NCBI GenBank assembly: GCA_903904605.1
Contig: CAIVDC010000118.1
Location: forward strand, 1-64,000
From: an uncultured Sterolibacterium sp.
Lineage (GTDB): Bacteria > Pseudomonadota > Gammaproteobacteria > Burkholderiales > Rhodocyclaceae
Direction of reading: 5' to 3'
DNA length: 64,000 bases
Below, piece by piece: positions 8,794 through 17,823 of the stretch. The notes under the pieces were generated by a model that was not told the DNA's origin, searched no databases, and saw nothing but the letters and a program-made list of their open reading frames with translations. Each line of letters starts with the position of its first letter. The stretch's first letter is position 1. Both the position numbers and the translations under genes were made by a program.

Positions 8794-10451
8794 GGTTTCC
8801 TTATTATGACGCGGCGGGTGTCTTGTGCGACGAGTTGCATCGGCAAGCCTTTGGCCAGGAACTGCCGGTAGGTGTCGGGCCCCATCAGCGCCCAGGCATC
8901 GGGCGCGGCGCGCCAGGCCGCGGCGAAGCCGGCGAGGTCCGGAATGAATTTGCCCGGTTCCTGATCGATGCCGAAGCCCAGTTCGTCCTTGTAGCCAACC
9001 ATCGTCAGGGTGCGCTTCAAATAGAAAGGCAACGTCTGGTCGTAGGTGTCGACGCTGTAGAAGGGCACGCCGGGCTTTACCTGGTCGCGGATCCGCAAGT
9101 CGATGGCGTAGGCCGAGTTGGACGGCGCCAGGCTGTCGTGGCCGAGCAGGATCAGCTGCGAGAAGAACAGGCCGCCGGCTGCCAGACTGATCAGCGCCGC
9201 GCGCGGCAGCGCCCGCCAGGAAAACGCGAAAGCCGCCAGCGCGCCCGCCAGCAGCGCGCCGCCGGCGGCTTCGAGCCAAGGCTGGTAAGCGGCGTAGAGC
9301 GCCACCGGTACCTCCGGGCTGGCCAGCCGGGTGACCTGCCGCGCCAGCGCCAGGCAACCGAGTGCCAGCAGGATCAGCGGCAGGGCGTGCCAGCGCAGCG
9401 CGCGCGGGTCGCGATGGGAAATTTCGGCGAAATGCCAGCCGATCAGGGCCGCCAGTGCCGGAAACAGGGGCAGGATGTAGGAGGCCAGCTTGGAGTCGGA
9501 CAGCGAGAAGAAGCAGAACACCACGGCGACCCAGACCAACAGGAAACGTCTGGGCTGGAAGCGGACGGCGGGGTCGCGGCGCGCCGCACGCCACGGGGCC
9601 GAAAAGAGCGAAACCAGCCAGGGCAGCATGCCGGCGAGCAGAATCGGGAGGAAGTACCAGATCGGCTGGTAGCGGCCGTGCACCTTGGTGAGGAAACGCT
9701 CGAAGTGCTCGTGGATGAAGAAGAATCGGGCGAACTCCGGGTTGGCCGCCGAGACGGCGACGAACCACGGCGCTGTGACGGCGATCAGCAGTGCCAGGCC
9801 GGCGAGGAGATGCAACCGGCGCCACAAGCCGAAGTCGCGCTGCCAAAGCGAGTACAGCACCACAGTGGCGGCGGGCAGCAGCAGGCCGATCAGCCCCTTG
9901 CTGAGCACGGCGAGCGCTAGCGCCAGCCAAGCGCCCAGCATGTAGCTGCGGTTTTCCGTCGGCGTGGCCGGGTCGCGCTGGGCCAGGACGAAGGCGAACA
10001 CGGCGGCCGAGAGGAAAAAGGAGACGCCCATGTCGAGCGTATTGACATGCCCGATGAGGCTGTAAAACAGGCTGCCGCCCAGCACGGCGGCGGCATAGAG
10101 CGCGGCGTCCCGTCCCCACAGGCGGCGTGCCGCGAACCAGGCGGCCAGAACGCCGAGAAAGCCGGTCGCCGCACTCCACAGCCGCGCCGTCCAGTGGTAC
10201 TCGCCGAACAGGGTGAAGGCCGTGGCGGTGGCCCAATACTGCAGGGCCGGCTTCTCGAAATACTTGATGCCGTTCAGTCGCGGCGTCAGCCAGTCGCCCG
10301 AGGCCACCATCTCGCGCGGAATCTCGGCATAGCGGCCCTCGTCGGGCTTGATCAGCTTGCGATAGTCGATCGTGCCGAACCAGAGCACTGCGAACAGTGC
10401 CAGCAGGAACAGCAAGATCTTCGGGGATAAGGACCGTTCCTGCACCATCAA
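8790..10451 (-). CDS. arnT: ArnT: lipid A 4-amino-4-deoxy-L-arabinosyltransferase (GT83)
   Basis: Multi-TM glycosyltransferase; LIKPDEGRYAEIPREMVASGDWLTPRLNGIKYFEKPALQYW motif. Confidence 0.94.
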   Translation of the reverse strand: MMVQERSLSPKILLFLLALFAVLWFGTIDYRKLIKPDEGRYAEIPREMVASGDWLTPRLNGIKYFEKPALQYWATATAFTLFGEYHWTARLWSAATGFLGVLAAWFAARRLWGRDAALYAAAVLGGSLFYSLIGHVNTLDMGVSFFLSAAVFAFVLAQRDPATPTENRSYMLGAWLALALAVLSKGLIGLLLPAATVVLYSLWQRDFGLWRRLHLLAGLALLIAVTAPWFVAVSAANPEFARFFFIHEHFERFLTKVHGRYQPIWYFLPILLAGMLPWLVSLFSAPWRAARRDPAVRFQPRRFLLVWVAVVFCFFSLSDSKLASYILPLFPALAALIGWHFAEISHRDPRALRWHALPLILLALGCLALARQVTRLASPEVPVALYAAYQPWLEAAGGALLAGALAAFAFSWRALPRAALISLAAGGLFFSQLILLGHDSLAPSNSAYAIDLRIRDQVKPGVPFYSVDTYDQTLPFYLKRTLTMVGYKDELGFGIDQEPGKFIPDLAGFAAAWRAAPDAWALMGPDTYRQFLAKGLPMQLVAQDTRRVIIRKP

Positions 10452-10876
10452 GCCAGGTCCAGCAGCAGGAAGGCGGCGACATTGCGCCCCTCCGCCGTGA
10501 GGACATTGTAGGTGCGGGCCGCGGCGCCGCTGTCCATCACTTCGAGGCCTATCCTCGCCGTCATCAGGGGGCGCAACAAGGAAGGTTGCGGGAAGCGCTG
10601 GCGGCTGCCGGTGCCGAGCAGCAGGACATCGCAGCCGAGTTGCGCAAGTCTTGCAAAATCGGCCTCGGTGAGCGTCTCGAATCCGCCGGCGCTCCAGTCC
10701 GTTTCGAGGCGTTGCGGCATGAGCAGCAGACTTCGGGTGTGGCGTACGCCGTTGACAGCGATATAGCCCTCCCCGTAGGCAGTCACAATATTCCGGCCGA
10801 CAGGTCGATCAGCTTGCAGTTTCATGCAGGGCGGTATGGCGCGTAGGGTCGGTTTGGGCGGGTCTGTTTGCGGCAT
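10448..10876 (-). CDS. Mth938-like domain protein (DUF498/NDUFAF3-like)
   Basis: LGCDVLLLGTGSRQRFPQPSLLRPLMTARIGLEVMDSGAAARTYNVLTAEGRNVAAFLLL; alternative start at 10825 (MKLQADRP). Confidence 0.8.
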   Translation of the reverse strand: MPQTDPPKPTLRAIPPCMKLQADRPVGRNIVTAYGEGYIAVNGVRHTRSLLLMPQRLETDWSAGGFETLTEADFARLAQLGCDVLLLGTGSRQRFPQPSLLRPLMTARIGLEVMDSGAAARTYNVLTAEGRNVAAFLLLDLA

Positions 10877-10894
10877 GGTGCCGGCTTCGGTAAG

Positions 10895-10900
10895 ATTATA
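10895..10900 (-). promoter_or_regulatory. Candidate -10 element (TATAAT) for the Mth938-arn operon
   Basis: Plus-strand ATTATA reads TATAAT on the minus strand within the divergent gap; no good -35 seen. Confidence 0.4.
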
Positions 10901-10973
10901 GCTTTTTGGCGCCTGCCTCGCAGCCGTGTGGCGTTATGCCGCGTTCGGGCGCCACTCTGTGGTGAATGGATTT

Positions 10974-12200
10974 ATGCAACCAGTAATGAAATCAGCGAAG
11001 CTTGCCTCGGTCTGCTACGACATCCGCGGACCGGTCCTGGCGCGCGCCAAAGAGATGGAGGACGACGGCCATCGCATCATCAAGCTGAACATCGGCAACA
11101 CCGCGCCCTTCGGTTTCGAGACGCCCGAGGAGATCGTCCAGGACGTCATCCACAATCTGCCGGCGGCATCGGGCTACTGCGACTCCAAAGGCCTGTTCGC
11201 GGCGCGCAAGGCGATCATGCAGTACACGCAGGAGAAGAGAATCGCCGGCGTGCAGGTCGAGGACATCTACATCGGCAACGGCGTCTCCGAGCTGATCGTG
11301 ATGGCGATGAACGCGCTGCTCGACGCCGGCGACGAGGTCCTGGTGCCGGCCCCCGACTACCCGCTGTGGACGGCGGCGGTCAGCCTGTCAGGCGGCAGCG
11401 CCCGCCACTACATTTGCGACGAGGGGTCGGGCTGGCTGCCCGATCTCGCCGATATCCGCGCCAAGATCGGCCCGACCACGCGCGCCATCGTCATCATCAA
11501 CCCGAACAATCCGACCGGCGCGCTCTACCCCGTCGAACTGCTGCGGGAGATCGTCGAGATCGCGCGCAGCCACCAGCTCATCATCTATGCCGACGAGATC
11601 TACGACAAGGTGCTCTACGACGGCGCGACCCATACCTCGATCGCCTCCCTGGCCGAGGATGTGCTCTGCATCACCTTCAACGGGCTGTCGAAGAACTACC
11701 GCGCGCCGGGATTCCGCGCCGGCTGGCTGATCGTCTCGGGCGAGAAGCGCCATGCCCAGGACTACATCGAGGGGCTCAACATGCTCGCCTCGATGCGCCT
11801 GTGTTCCAACGTGCCGGCGCAGTTCGGCATCCAGACCGCGCTGGGCGGTTACCAGAGCATAAACGACCTGGTCGCGCCGAGCGGGCGTCTTTGCCGTCAG
11901 CGGGACCTCGCCTGGAAGCTGCTGACCGAGATACCCGGCGTCACCTGCGTCAAGCCGCAGGCGGCGATGTACCTGTTCCCGCGCCTCGACCCCCGGACCT
12001 ACCCGATCGACGACGACCAGCAGTTCATCCTCGAACTGCTGGAAGAGGAGCGGGTGCTCTTGGTTCAGGGGACGGGATTCAACTGGCCCAAGCCCGACCA
12101 CTTCCGCGTCGTCTTCCTGCCCAACGCCGACGATCTCGCCGAGGCCATCGGCCGTGTCGCACGGTTCCTCGAGCATTACCGCAAGAGGCACTCGACCTAG
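10974..12200 (+). CDS. alaA: PLP-dependent aminotransferase, AlaA-like (alanine transaminase)
   Basis: KLNIGNTAPFGFETPEEI, VIINPNNPTGALYPVELL, ADEIYDKVLYDG, FNGLSKNYRAPGFRAGW; precedes hom-thrC. Confidence 0.9.
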   Translation: MQPVMKSAKLASVCYDIRGPVLARAKEMEDDGHRIIKLNIGNTAPFGFETPEEIVQDVIHNLPAASGYCDSKGLFAARKAIMQYTQEKRIAGVQVEDIYIGNGVSELIVMAMNALLDAGDEVLVPAPDYPLWTAAVSLSGGSARHYICDEGSGWLPDLADIRAKIGPTTRAIVIINPNNPTGALYPVELLREIVEIARSHQLIIYADEIYDKVLYDGATHTSIASLAEDVLCITFNGLSKNYRAPGFRAGWLIVSGEKRHAQDYIEGLNMLASMRLCSNVPAQFGIQTALGGYQSINDLVAPSGRLCRQRDLAWKLLTEIPGVTCVKPQAAMYLFPRLDPRTYPIDDDQQFILELLEEERVLLVQGTGFNWPKPDHFRVVFLPNADDLAEAIGRVARFLEHYRKRHST

Positions 12201-12277
12201 CCCCCCCCCGACCTGCGTCGGTGCGGGTATCTGCGCCCGTCGGGCTCCCCAGCAATTCCTTATCGGATGGTCACTGA

Positions 12278-13603
12278 ATGAAACCAATCAACGTAGGCCT
12301 GCTCGGCATCGGCACCGTCGGCAGCGGCACCTTTACCGTACTGGGCCGCAACGAGGCCGAGATCACGCGCCGTGCCGGTCGCCAGATCCTGATCAGCAAG
12401 GTCGCCGACAAGAACCTCGAACTGGCGAGGAAGGTCACGCAGGGCAAGGCGTTGCTGACCGACGATGCCTTCTCGATCGTCACCGATCCCGACATCGACA
12501 TTGTCGTCGAACTGATCGGCGGCTGCGGTATCGCCAAGGAACTGGTGCTGAAGGCCATAGAAAACGGCAAGCATGTCGTCACCGCCAATAAGGCGCTGGT
12601 CGCGACGCACGGCAACGAGATTTTCGCGGCGGCGCAGAAGAAGGGCGTGATGGTGGCTTTCGAGGCCGCGGTGGCCGGCGGCATTCCGATCATCAAGGCA
12701 CTGCGCGAGGGGCTCACCGCCAACCGCATCCAGTGGATCGCCGGCATCATCAACGGCACCACCAACTTCATTCTGTCCGAGATGCGCGAAAAGGGACTTT
12801 CCTTTGCGGAAGTGCTGAAGGAGGCACAGCGCCTGGGCTATGCCGAGGCCGATCCGACCTTCGACATCGAGGGCGTCGATGCGGCCCACAAGCTCACCAT
12901 CATGGCGGCGATCGCCTTCGGCATTCCGATGCAGTTCGACAAGGTGCATATCGAGGGTATCGCCCGGCTCGAGGCCGCCGACATCAAGTATGCCGAACAG
13001 CTCGGTTATCGCATCAAGCTGCTCGGGATCACCAAGCGCGTCTCCGCCAATGGCGCGGATGCGATAGAGCTGCGCGTGCATCCGACGCTGATCCCGAGCA
13101 GGCGCCTGATCGCCAATGTCGAGGGGGCGATGAATGCCGTTCTGGTTCACGGCGATGCCGTCGGCGCCACGCTCTACTACGGCAAGGGCGCGGGCGCCGA
13201 GCCGACGGCATCGGCGGTGATCGCCGACCTGGTCGATGTCACCCGCATGCACACCGCAGATCCCGGACACCGCGTGCCGCATCTGGCTTTCCAGCCGGAT
13301 GCGGTGATGGACACGCCGATCCTGCCGATGGCCGAGGTGGAGACGCGCTACTACCTGCGCCTGTCGGTCTCCGACCAGCCCGGCGTGCTCGCCGACATCA
13401 CACGCATTCTCGCCGACCAGCATATTTCGATCGATGCGATGATTCAGCGCGAGCCCGGCGAGGGCGAGGAGCAGACCGACATCATCATGCTCACCCATTT
13501 GTCGCGGGAGAAGCATGTCGATGCCGCAATTCTCCAGATCGAGGCGCTGCCGGTGGTGAAAAGCCGCGTGACCCGCCTGCGCCTCGAAGAACTGGACAAG
13601 TAG
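12278..13603 (+). CDS. hom: Homoserine dehydrogenase
   Basis: MKPINVGLLGIGTVGSGTFTVL, VTANKALVATHG, GIINGTTNFILSEM; C-terminal ACT domain. Confidence 0.96.
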   Translation: MKPINVGLLGIGTVGSGTFTVLGRNEAEITRRAGRQILISKVADKNLELARKVTQGKALLTDDAFSIVTDPDIDIVVELIGGCGIAKELVLKAIENGKHVVTANKALVATHGNEIFAAAQKKGVMVAFEAAVAGGIPIIKALREGLTANRIQWIAGIINGTTNFILSEMREKGLSFAEVLKEAQRLGYAEADPTFDIEGVDAAHKLTIMAAIAFGIPMQFDKVHIEGIARLEAADIKYAEQLGYRIKLLGITKRVSANGADAIELRVHPTLIPSRRLIANVEGAMNAVLVHGDAVGATLYYGKGAGAEPTASAVIADLVDVTRMHTADPGHRVPHLAFQPDAVMDTPILPMAEVETRYYLRLSVSDQPGVLADITRILADQHISIDAMIQREPGEGEEQTDIIMLTHLSREKHVDAAILQIEALPVVKSRVTRLRLEELDK

Positions 13604-15070
13604 ATGCGTTACATCTCAACGAGAGGCAACTCGCCGGCCCGGACCTTCACCGAGATCCTGCTGGCCGGCCTCGCCCCGGACGGCGGCCTCTATCTGCCGG
13701 AAGTCTACCCGAGCGTCTCCCGCGCCGAGCTAGACCAGTGGCGGGGGCTGTCTTATCCGGCACTGGCGTTCAAGGTGCTGGAAAAATTCATCGACGACAT
13801 TCCCGCGGCCGACCTGAAGGCGCTGATCGACCGCACCTACACCCCGGCGGTCTATTGCAACATCCGTCCGGGCGACGACAGCGCTGAGATCACGCCGCTG
13901 CGCTGGCTGGAACCGGGGCTGGCCATTCTCGAACTCTCCAACGGTCCGACGCTGGCCTTCAAGGACATGGCGATGCAACTGCTCGGCAACCTGTTCGAGT
14001 ATGCGCTGGAGAAGACCGGGCAGGAACTCAACATTCTCGGCGCGACTTCCGGCGACACGGGCTCGTCCGCCGAATATGCGATGCGCGGGAAACGCGGCAT
14101 CCGCGTCTTCATGCTCTCGCCGCACGGCAAGATGAGCCGCTTCCAGACGGCACAGATGTTTTCACTGGCCGACCCGAACATTTTCAACATCGCGGTGAAA
14201 GGTGTATTCGACGATTGCCAGGACATCGTCAAGAGCGTGAGCAACGACCACGCCTTCAAGTCGGAATACCGGATCGGCACGGTCAATTCAATCAACTGGG
14301 CGCGCGTGGCGGCTCAGATCGTCTATTACTTCAAAGGCTATTTCGCCGCGACCGGCGGTGCGGGCGGCAGCAACGATCAGGAGGTGGCGTTTTCCGTGCC
14401 CTCGGGCAACTTCGGCAACATCTGCGCCGGTCACATCGCACGCACGATGGGCCTGCCGATCCGGCAACTGATCCTCGCCACCAACGAGAACAACGTCCTC
14501 GACGAGTTCTTCAGGACCGGCGTCTATCGTCCGCGCAGCAACGCCGAGACGCGCCAGACCAGCAGTCCTTCGATGGATATCTCGAAGGCCTCGAATTTCG
14601 AGCGCTTCGTCTTCGACCTGGTCGGCCGCGATGCGGGGACGGTGCGTGCGCTTTGGGCAGGGATAGAGTCGGGTGCCAAGAGCAGTGCTGGCGCCTTCGA
14701 TCTGTCAGGCGGTCCGCATTTCGCCCGCATCCGCGACTACGGCTTCGTTTCCGGGACGAGCACTCACGCCGACCGCCTGGCCACGATCCGCCGCATCTGG
14801 GCGCAATACGGCATCATGGTGGATACCCACAGCGCAGACGGGCTCAAGGTGGGCCTCGAGTTGCGCGAGCCGGGACTTCCTCTGGTCTGCCTGGAGACCG
14901 CCTTGCCGGCCAAGTTTGACGAGACCATCCGCGAAGCGCTGGGCCGGGAACCGGAGCGGCCTGCCGGGCTCGAGGGAATAGAACAGCTGCCGCAACGGTT
15001 CGCGGTGATGGATGCCGACGCGATGGCGATCAAGCGCTACATCGAGGAGCATTGCCGCGCGCCTTTCTGA
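13604..15070 (+). CDS. thrC: Threonine synthase
   Basis: MRYISTRGNSPARTFTEILLAGLAPDGGLYLPE, LSNGPTLAFKDMAMQLL, GATSGDTGSSAEYA. Confidence 0.96.
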   Translation: MRYISTRGNSPARTFTEILLAGLAPDGGLYLPEVYPSVSRAELDQWRGLSYPALAFKVLEKFIDDIPAADLKALIDRTYTPAVYCNIRPGDDSAEITPLRWLEPGLAILELSNGPTLAFKDMAMQLLGNLFEYALEKTGQELNILGATSGDTGSSAEYAMRGKRGIRVFMLSPHGKMSRFQTAQMFSLADPNIFNIAVKGVFDDCQDIVKSVSNDHAFKSEYRIGTVNSINWARVAAQIVYYFKGYFAATGGAGGSNDQEVAFSVPSGNFGNICAGHIARTMGLPIRQLILATNENNVLDEFFRTGVYRPRSNAETRQTSSPSMDISKASNFERFVFDLVGRDAGTVRALWAGIESGAKSSAGAFDLSGGPHFARIRDYGFVSGTSTHADRLATIRRIWAQYGIMVDTHSADGLKVGLELREPGLPLVCLETALPAKFDETIREALGREPERPAGLEGIEQLPQRFAVMDADAMAIKRYIEEHCRAPF

Positions 15071-15093
15071 TCCGGACCTGCGAAGCCGGCCGG

Positions 15094-15990
15094 TCAGCCT
15101 TCGGCCCTCAGCGCCCGACGTGGCGGCCGCCGATCGGAAACAGCAATGGACAGGCCGCTGCCGGCGATGGCGAGCATGCCGAGGATGGAGAGGTGGTCGG
15201 GCAATTGGCCGAATATCTGCCAGCCCAGCAGCGTCGCCCAGATCAGCTGGACGTACATCAGGGGCGACAGGGTCGAGGCCGGCGTGTGGCGAAAGGCGCG
15301 CGTCAGCAGGTAGTGTCCGGTGCCGCCGAAGATGCCGAGCGAGGCGATCAGCAGCGCCTCCAGCGGGCTGGGCACAGGTCCGCTCCAGAACCAGGGCAGG
15401 GCCAGGCTCATCGCCACGGTGCCGGTCAGTGCGGTGTAAAAGAGCATCGTGACGGCGCTCTCGGTCGTCGATAATTGTCGTGTCTGGATCTGATAGACGC
15501 TGTAGCACAGGGCCGCCGCCAGCGAGAAGAGGATGCCGAGTCCCGACAGCGCGCCGCCGGGCCTGGCAATCAGCAGGGCCCCGGCGAATCCCGTCGCGAC
15601 CGAAACCCAGCGCAAGACGCTGACCTTTTCGCCGAGAAACGGCCCGGACAACAAGACCACCAGGAGCGGCGTCACGTACAAGATCGCCGTCGTCTCCGCC
15701 AGCGGCATCAGCCGCAGCGCCGCAAGGGCGAACAGGGATACGCCGAGCAGCAGCAGGGCCCGGACCACCTGGATCAGGGGCCGCTGGGTGGCCAGCAGCT
15801 TGCTCCGCATCGAGGGCGCCAGGAAGACCACCATCAGCAGGCAGTGCAGGGTGAAGCGCGCCCAGACCAGGAGCGGCAGGGCGAAGGTGAGCAGGAGATG
15901 CTTGGAGGTGGCGTCCAGTGCCGCGAAAAAGAACAAGGCCAGCAGCATTAGCAGCACGCCGTAAAACGGGTGCTTCACGGTCTCAGGCAT
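15094..15990 (-). CDS. DMT/EamA family transporter
   Basis: About ten predicted TM helices, two EamA repeats. Confidence 0.88.
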   Translation of the reverse strand: MPETVKHPFYGVLLMLLALFFFAALDATSKHLLLTFALPLLVWARFTLHCLLMVVFLAPSMRSKLLATQRPLIQVVRALLLLGVSLFALAALRLMPLAETTAILYVTPLLVVLLSGPFLGEKVSVLRWVSVATGFAGALLIARPGGALSGLGILFSLAAALCYSVYQIQTRQLSTTESAVTMLFYTALTGTVAMSLALPWFWSGPVPSPLEALLIASLGIFGGTGHYLLTRAFRHTPASTLSPLMYVQLIWATLLGWQIFGQLPDHLSILGMLAIAGSGLSIAVSDRRPPRRALRAEG

Positions 15991-17467
15991 GGTTCCAATC
16001 GTTCATGACGCGGCGCGCCTTGGCCGACAATTCGCCGGCAGTGAGGCCTATCGGGCCGATCCCCGCCGCGACGCAGGCATCGGCCGCGCGACCATGGAGA
16101 TGCACCGCTGCCAGCAAGGCGTGCTCGGCCGCCCAGCCCTGGGCCAGGAGGGCGACCGCGAAGCCGGAGAGCACGTCGCCCGTGCCGGCGGAGGCCAGGC
16201 CAGGATTGCCCGAGGTATTGATGAACCAGCGTCCGTCGGGCGTGGCGATCACGCTGCCGCAACCTTTCAGGACGACGCAGGCATTCAGGCGTCGCGCCAG
16301 TCCCAGGGCCGCGGCGCGGCGGTCGGCCTGAATCGCCTCGATGGTGCATTCCTGCAGGCGCGCGGCCTCGGCCGGGTGCGGCGTGAGCAGCGTGGGCGCG
16401 GTGCGGCGCGCGAGTTCCCGCTGCAGCACCGGATGGGCGGCAAGCAGGTTGAGCGCATCGGCATCGAGCAGCAGCGGCATTTGGCAGGCCAGTGCGCGGC
16501 GCAACAGGGCGGCCGCGGCATCCGACTGTCCCAGGCCGGGGCCGACGGCCAGGCAAGTGGCCAGACCGAACACCTCATCGGCCTTCTTCAGCATTATTTC
16601 GGGTTGCAGGAGATCGACTGCGATCGGGTCCAGCATGCCGAGATAGACGCGGCCGGCTCCCAGTTGCAGCGCCGCGCGCCCGGCCAGTAGCGCCGCGCCC
16701 GCCATGCCCGGCGCGCCGCCGATGATTCCGGCGCTGCCGTAGCTGCCCTTGTGCGAGTTCTGCCGGCGCGGCGAGAGTGCTGAGGCAAACAGCCCGGGCG
16801 CGATGGTGTGCCCGGTTTCGCCGGACGGGTCCGGGTCGCTGCCCTGATCAATGAGCAGGCCGAGCGCATGGACTGCGACCTTGCCGCAGTGATCGGGACC
16901 GTCCAGGGTCAGGAGCCCGGGTTTCAGGGCGATGAAGCTGAGGGTGTGCTGGGCCCGCACCGCTATGCCGAGGATGCGCCCGGTCTCGGAATCCAAGCCG
17001 CTCGGCAGGTCGAGCGAGAGCACCGGACAGTCCAGGGCGTTGATGCGCGCCACCAGCGCCGCAAACGAACCGGATAGCGGCCTCGTCAAGCCGATGCCGA
17101 ACAGGCCGTCGACAGCGAGGGAGAAGCGGCCTTCGGGTATTTGCCCATGGAGGGCGCCGCCCTGCGCGGTCCAGGCATCGAAGGCGGCGCGGGCATCGGT
17201 CGGCAGCTTCGCGCCTTCGCCGGCGAAGACCAGAACGGGGTCGAGACCGTTTTGTCTCAGCAGGCGGGCCGCGACAAAGGCGTCGCCGCCGTTATTGCCC
17301 GGGCCGGCGACGACCAGGGGCGGCAGGGCGCTGCGGTCGATCAGGGCCAGCGCCAGTTCTGCGGCGGCAGAGCCGGCGCGCTCCATCAGCGGCGGTTTGG
17401 CCCCGCGGTGGCGATGTTCGATGACCCGCAGTGCCTCCTGGCAAAGGATGGTTCTTGGCTGTTCCAT
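15983..17467 (-). CDS. nnr: Bifunctional ADP-dependent NAD(P)H-hydrate dehydratase/NAD(P)H-hydrate epimerase
   Basis: YjeF_N motif VVAGPGNNGGDAFVAARLL; C-terminal kinase-like part NTSGNPGLASAGTGDVLSGF. Confidence 0.94.
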   Translation of the reverse strand: MEQPRTILCQEALRVIEHRHRGAKPPLMERAGSAAAELALALIDRSALPPLVVAGPGNNGGDAFVAARLLRQNGLDPVLVFAGEGAKLPTDARAAFDAWTAQGGALHGQIPEGRFSLAVDGLFGIGLTRPLSGSFAALVARINALDCPVLSLDLPSGLDSETGRILGIAVRAQHTLSFIALKPGLLTLDGPDHCGKVAVHALGLLIDQGSDPDPSGETGHTIAPGLFASALSPRRQNSHKGSYGSAGIIGGAPGMAGAALLAGRAALQLGAGRVYLGMLDPIAVDLLQPEIMLKKADEVFGLATCLAVGPGLGQSDAAAALLRRALACQMPLLLDADALNLLAAHPVLQRELARRTAPTLLTPHPAEAARLQECTIEAIQADRRAAALGLARRLNACVVLKGCGSVIATPDGRWFINTSGNPGLASAGTGDVLSGFAVALLAQGWAAEHALLAAVHLHGRAADACVAAGIGPIGLTAGELSAKARRVMNDWNHA

Positions 17468-17482
17468 TCTTCCGGCTGTCGT

Positions 17483-17764
17483 TCAATGATCCTCGATATG
17501 CGGAATGTGGCCTTCGGCGGGTTCGCCCGTGTCCGGATCGATCCAGTCGGCGATGCCCAGTTCATCTTCCGCTTCGAAGATGCTTTCGCCCGGTTCGATG
17601 GCGGCGTCGGCGTTGTATTTCATGTCTTCGACGGCCTCGACGAGGCTGGCGAAAGGACCGAATTCTTCAGCCGTCCCACGGTACTGCCAGTAGAACCCGT
17701 CCGGCCGTTCGATGATCCGCGTCTTGTCGTATTCGGCGGGCGTTTCCGGAATAACTGGACTCAT
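17483..17764 (-). CDS. Small acidic protein of unknown function (93 aa)
   Basis: Good minus-strand ORF between co-directional genes; MSPVIPETPAEYDKTRIIERPDGFYWQYRGTAEEFGPFASLVEAVEDM; SD-like AGGAGAAGATC upstream. Confidence 0.8.
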   Translation of the reverse strand: MSPVIPETPAEYDKTRIIERPDGFYWQYRGTAEEFGPFASLVEAVEDMKYNADAAIEPGESIFEAEDELGIADWIDPDTGEPAEGHIPHIEDH

Positions 17765-17823
17765 GATCTTCTCCTCTTCATTGGCAATGCGCTGCCCCGC
17801 GCTTGGTTCAAAGCATACACCGT

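Noticed and set aside
8422-10506. Apparent 694-aa ORF ahead of the SMR-like gene
   Set aside because: The N-terminal part is an out-of-frame reading of arnT; true start is ATG at 8793.
12733-13887. 384-aa ORF overlapping hom and thrC
   Set aside because: Out-of-frame, Arg/Ser-rich translation; hom and thrC are certain.
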